A DNA stretch of 64,000 nucleotides, taken from positions 5,873,573 to 5,937,572 of the forward strand of contig CP016211.1 of the NCBI GenBank assembly GCA_001931535.1, read 5' to 3'. Source of the stretch: Minicystis rosea (GTDB taxonomy: Bacteria > Myxococcota_A > Polyangia > Polyangiales > Polyangiaceae). The translations under genes and the position numbers were made by a program. The notes under the pieces were generated by a model, which was not told the DNA's origin, made no database searches, and saw only the letters and a list, made by a program, of their open reading frames with translations. Below are positions 62,334-64,000 of the stretch, piece by piece. Position 1 is the first letter of the stretch; the number at the start of each line of letters is the position of its first letter.

Positions 62334-63605
62334 TCAGTGCCCGCTGAAACCCGAGCAACGTGGGTCGGCGACGCGGGCCCGCAGACCACCGGCGGGAGAC
62401 TTCGTGAGGCGCTCCGAAGCCCCCTCGCCGTAGTGATATCGATAGTCCGAGTAGATGTCGCCGGAGAGCGCGGATCCCGAGCCGATGTGGATCTCGACCC
62501 CATGCGCCGTCACCCGCGCCACGAAATGGCCCTTCACCGTGAGGTTGGCGAACGCCCGGCGGCCGCCGTCACGGCTCCCGAGCAGGCGGAGGACATCCGC
62601 CGGCCCCGGCTCGCCGGCCGCGCCCAAACGCTTCTCCAGGGCTGCCGTCACCCGGCCGATGCGAGCATCGTAGTCACATCGCTCCTCGATGGAGAGGCCC
62701 TCGTGCTCGGCGAGCGGGCTCGAGAGGTCGAGCACCGCATTCGCCTGCACGACGAAGGATCCGGGGCTCGTGCCCAACGTCCGGCTCTGCACGTGCCGTC
62801 CACCGATCTCGTGTGTCTCTCCCTGCACGCGGTGCCCGCTGGGACGAACCACGTTGATGGCGCATCCATCCAGGTGAGGCGCGATCGATCGCAGCATCTC
62901 GCGGGCCGGGACCGCGCCCCGGAGCCTCCAGACGAGGAACGACGCCACGCTCGTGAAAGCCCCCTCCGCGGCGAGGCCACGCTGGAGGACCAGTGAATCG
63001 ATGGCGTGGATTTGATCCTTGCAGAAGCCGAACGCCGGGCCCGGGAGCAGATAGGGATAGAGGTACGCGGAGAGGGTCTCTCTGCCGAGCGCGAACGTGG
63101 CGAGGCGCGGGCGATCGGTGAGGCCGAGCCGATCTTCTTCGGTGTGCCAGAACAGGACCGATCCATCGGACTGCCGGAGCATGCCTGTTTGACAACCCAC
63201 GTTGTCGTCTTGGGCCCAGAGCGCGAGATCGCCTGTGGAGACGGGCTGTCCGTCGACGTCGAGCGGCTCGTCGAGCCAAGACGCGGCGCCCACCGCGCGG
63301 CCCCACACGTCGAGGCAATCGAGGTACTCGTGGAGGCCGCGGCGCACCTCGCGCGCGAGGGTGTCGTCGCCGGCGCGCTCCTCGAGGAAGGCGCGGCTCG
63401 CGCGGGCGTCACGGATCTGACGCGGCAGATCGGCGGCGCTCGTGACCTCGAGCCGCCGTCGAATCGACGCGCGCGCCGGGCCGGCGAGGCGCGCGCCGAG
63501 CGCGGCGTGCGCCTCCGGAAGCGAGCCCGCCTCGATGGTGAAGACCTCGACGGTGCCGAGCCGGCGGCGCTCGGCGAGCAACGGATCCATGCTCGCCGTG
63601 CTCAT
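62334..63605 (-). CDS. C45-like (acyl-CoA:6-APA acyltransferase type) Ntn hydrolase
   Basis: A 423-residue protein. LALWAQDDNVGCQTGMLRQSDGSVLFWHTEED (Cys138) resembles the autoprocessing site of C45 peptidases/AAT enzymes, in which an internal Cys becomes the N-terminal nucleophile after self-cleavage. Downstream blocks (PYLLPGPAFGFCKDQIHAIDSLVLQRG) also fit that family loosely. The ATG at 63605 overlaps the stop of the upstream radical-SAM-type gene (ATGA), so the two are translationally coupled. C45 relatives include acyltransferases and peptide hydrolases; beside a RiPP maturase it may process or acylate a peptide. This is a moderate-confidence assignment. Confidence 0.6.
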   Translation of the reverse strand: MSTASMDPLLAERRRLGTVEVFTIEAGSLPEAHAALGARLAGPARASIRRRLEVTSAADLPRQIRDARASRAFLEERAGDDTLAREVRRGLHEYLDCLDVWGRAVGAASWLDEPLDVDGQPVSTGDLALWAQDDNVGCQTGMLRQSDGSVLFWHTEEDRLGLTDRPRLATFALGRETLSAYLYPYLLPGPAFGFCKDQIHAIDSLVLQRGLAAEGAFTSVASFLVWRLRGAVPAREMLRSIAPHLDGCAINVVRPSGHRVQGETHEIGGRHVQSRTLGTSPGSFVVQANAVLDLSSPLAEHEGLSIEERCDYDARIGRVTAALEKRLGAAGEPGPADVLRLLGSRDGGRRAFANLTVKGHFVARVTAHGVEIHIGSGSALSGDIYSDYRYHYGEGASERLTKSPAGGLRARVADPRCSGFSGH

Positions 63606-64000
63606 CGCGCGATCACCGGCAAGCGGGCCGTGCCCCGGTTCACCGCTCGGCGCGGGCCCGCGATCTCCCGCACCGGGACGCGATCCGCGCTCAAACGGAC
63701 ATCGTCCTCACGAGGCGGCAGGCCGAGGCCGAGGAAGCGATCGTTCTCGTGCAGGACGAGACCGTGATCGGCGAGCCCGAGGAGGATCCCGCGCACCTCG
63801 GCCTCGGTGAGCTCGGCCCGGAGATCCTCGGGCAGCCCGCGGTGCACGGCCCGCGGCGCGGCGATGTCGCGCACGCCGCGATACACCGCGGCCTCCACGC
63901 GCCCGAGCTTGAAGATGACGGGCTCGCGGCCACGGCGATCCTCGACGGTGAAGCCACGCACCGGATCGTCGTTGTCGATGAGCGAGGCGCGATCGTCGTC
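63602..64000 (-). CDS. C-terminus of a probable RiPP-maturation radical SAM protein (partial)
   Basis: The frame is open to the right window edge, so the 5' part, which would hold the CxxxCxxC radical-SAM cluster, is missing. The visible 132 residues begin DDDRASLIDNDDPVRGFTVEDRRGREPVIF, continue VEAAVYRGVRDIAAPRAV and EAEVRGILLGLADHGLVLHENDRFLGLGLPPR. This winged-helix-like end resembles the C-terminal region of RiPP maturation radical SAM protein 1 family members. The identification rests on this region alone. It is coupled by a 4-bp overlap to the C45-like gene. Confidence 0.5.
   Translation of the reverse strand, partial: DDDRASLIDNDDPVRGFTVEDRRGREPVIFKLGRVEAAVYRGVRDIAAPRAVHRGLPEDLRAELTEAEVRGILLGLADHGLVLHENDRFLGLGLPPREDDVRLSADRVPVREIAGPRRAVNRGTARLPVIAR

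Overview
The window is a GC-rich bacterial chromosome segment with about 47 recognisable protein genes and no tRNA or rRNA that I could see. Several features point to Myxococcota, most likely the Polyangiales/Sorangiineae. There are many lipoproteins with a Cys followed by Gly/Ser-rich linkers, and one secreted protein with a MYXO-CTERM-like tail. There are two very large eukaryote-type Ser/Thr kinases, one fused to an AAA ATPase and TPR-like repeats. Genes are generally in short operons separated by repeat-rich gaps. The lineage is inferred from gene style, not from a marker gene.

Layout. 0.08-4.05 kb: yajC-secD-secF on the minus strand, the accessory arm of the Sec translocase. 4.3-9.2 kb: a stand-alone N-terminal half of a pyruvate:ferredoxin oxidoreductase, a VanW-family protein, a 63-residue acidic protein, a SAM methyltransferase and an SH3-domain membrane protein. 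9.35-15.2 kb: a four-gene minus-strand operon with every junction overlapping by 4 bp (ABC ATPase, ABC-2 permease, GldG-like auxiliary protein, DUF4340 protein). 15.6-17.3 kb: a complete IS1182-type insertion sequence with imperfect terminal inverted repeats and a CTAG duplication. 17.3-28.2 kb: mostly exported proteins, including a 929-residue lipoprotein with twelve Cys-rich repeats and a lamin-tail domain, two beta-propeller-type lipoproteins, a DUF3293 protein and a GNAT-like protein.

Between the 929-residue lipoprotein and the next gene lies 1.27 kb with no convincing gene. It holds two ordered arrays: about ten palindromes at a strikingly regular spacing of about 42.6 bp (23.29-23.69 kb), and about five copies of a 67-bp repeat (23.91-24.21 kb). 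This is the least explained structure in the window.

28.6-38.4 kb: a small lipoprotein, the potassium transporter Kup with two palindromes upstream, a kinase/AAA/TPR signalling protein, purF and another small lipoprotein. 38.7-41.5 kb: an ExbB-ExbD-TonB-like energy-transduction operon followed by a cyclic-nucleotide-binding protein. 41.6-46.9 kb: truD, a membrane protein with an unrecognised N-terminal domain, an exported FGE-sulfatase-domain protein and a VAT1-like oxidoreductase. 46.95-56.98 kb: a propeller lipoprotein, a protein with a C-terminal kinase domain, a Coa1-like membrane protein, a lipoprotein with one haem-c motif, another Cys-rich lipoprotein and a RutE-like nitroreductase. 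57.1-60.0 kb: a SNF2-family helicase. 60.3-64.0 kb: a secreted protein, a four-half-site operator, a TetR regulator, and a C45-like hydrolase translationally coupled to the C-terminal end of a probable RiPP-maturation radical SAM protein that runs off the right edge.

Non-coding features include strong hairpin terminators between convergent genes and a dispersed purine-rich repeat (15.4, 45.7 and 56.2 kb) whose inverted copies form large hairpins.
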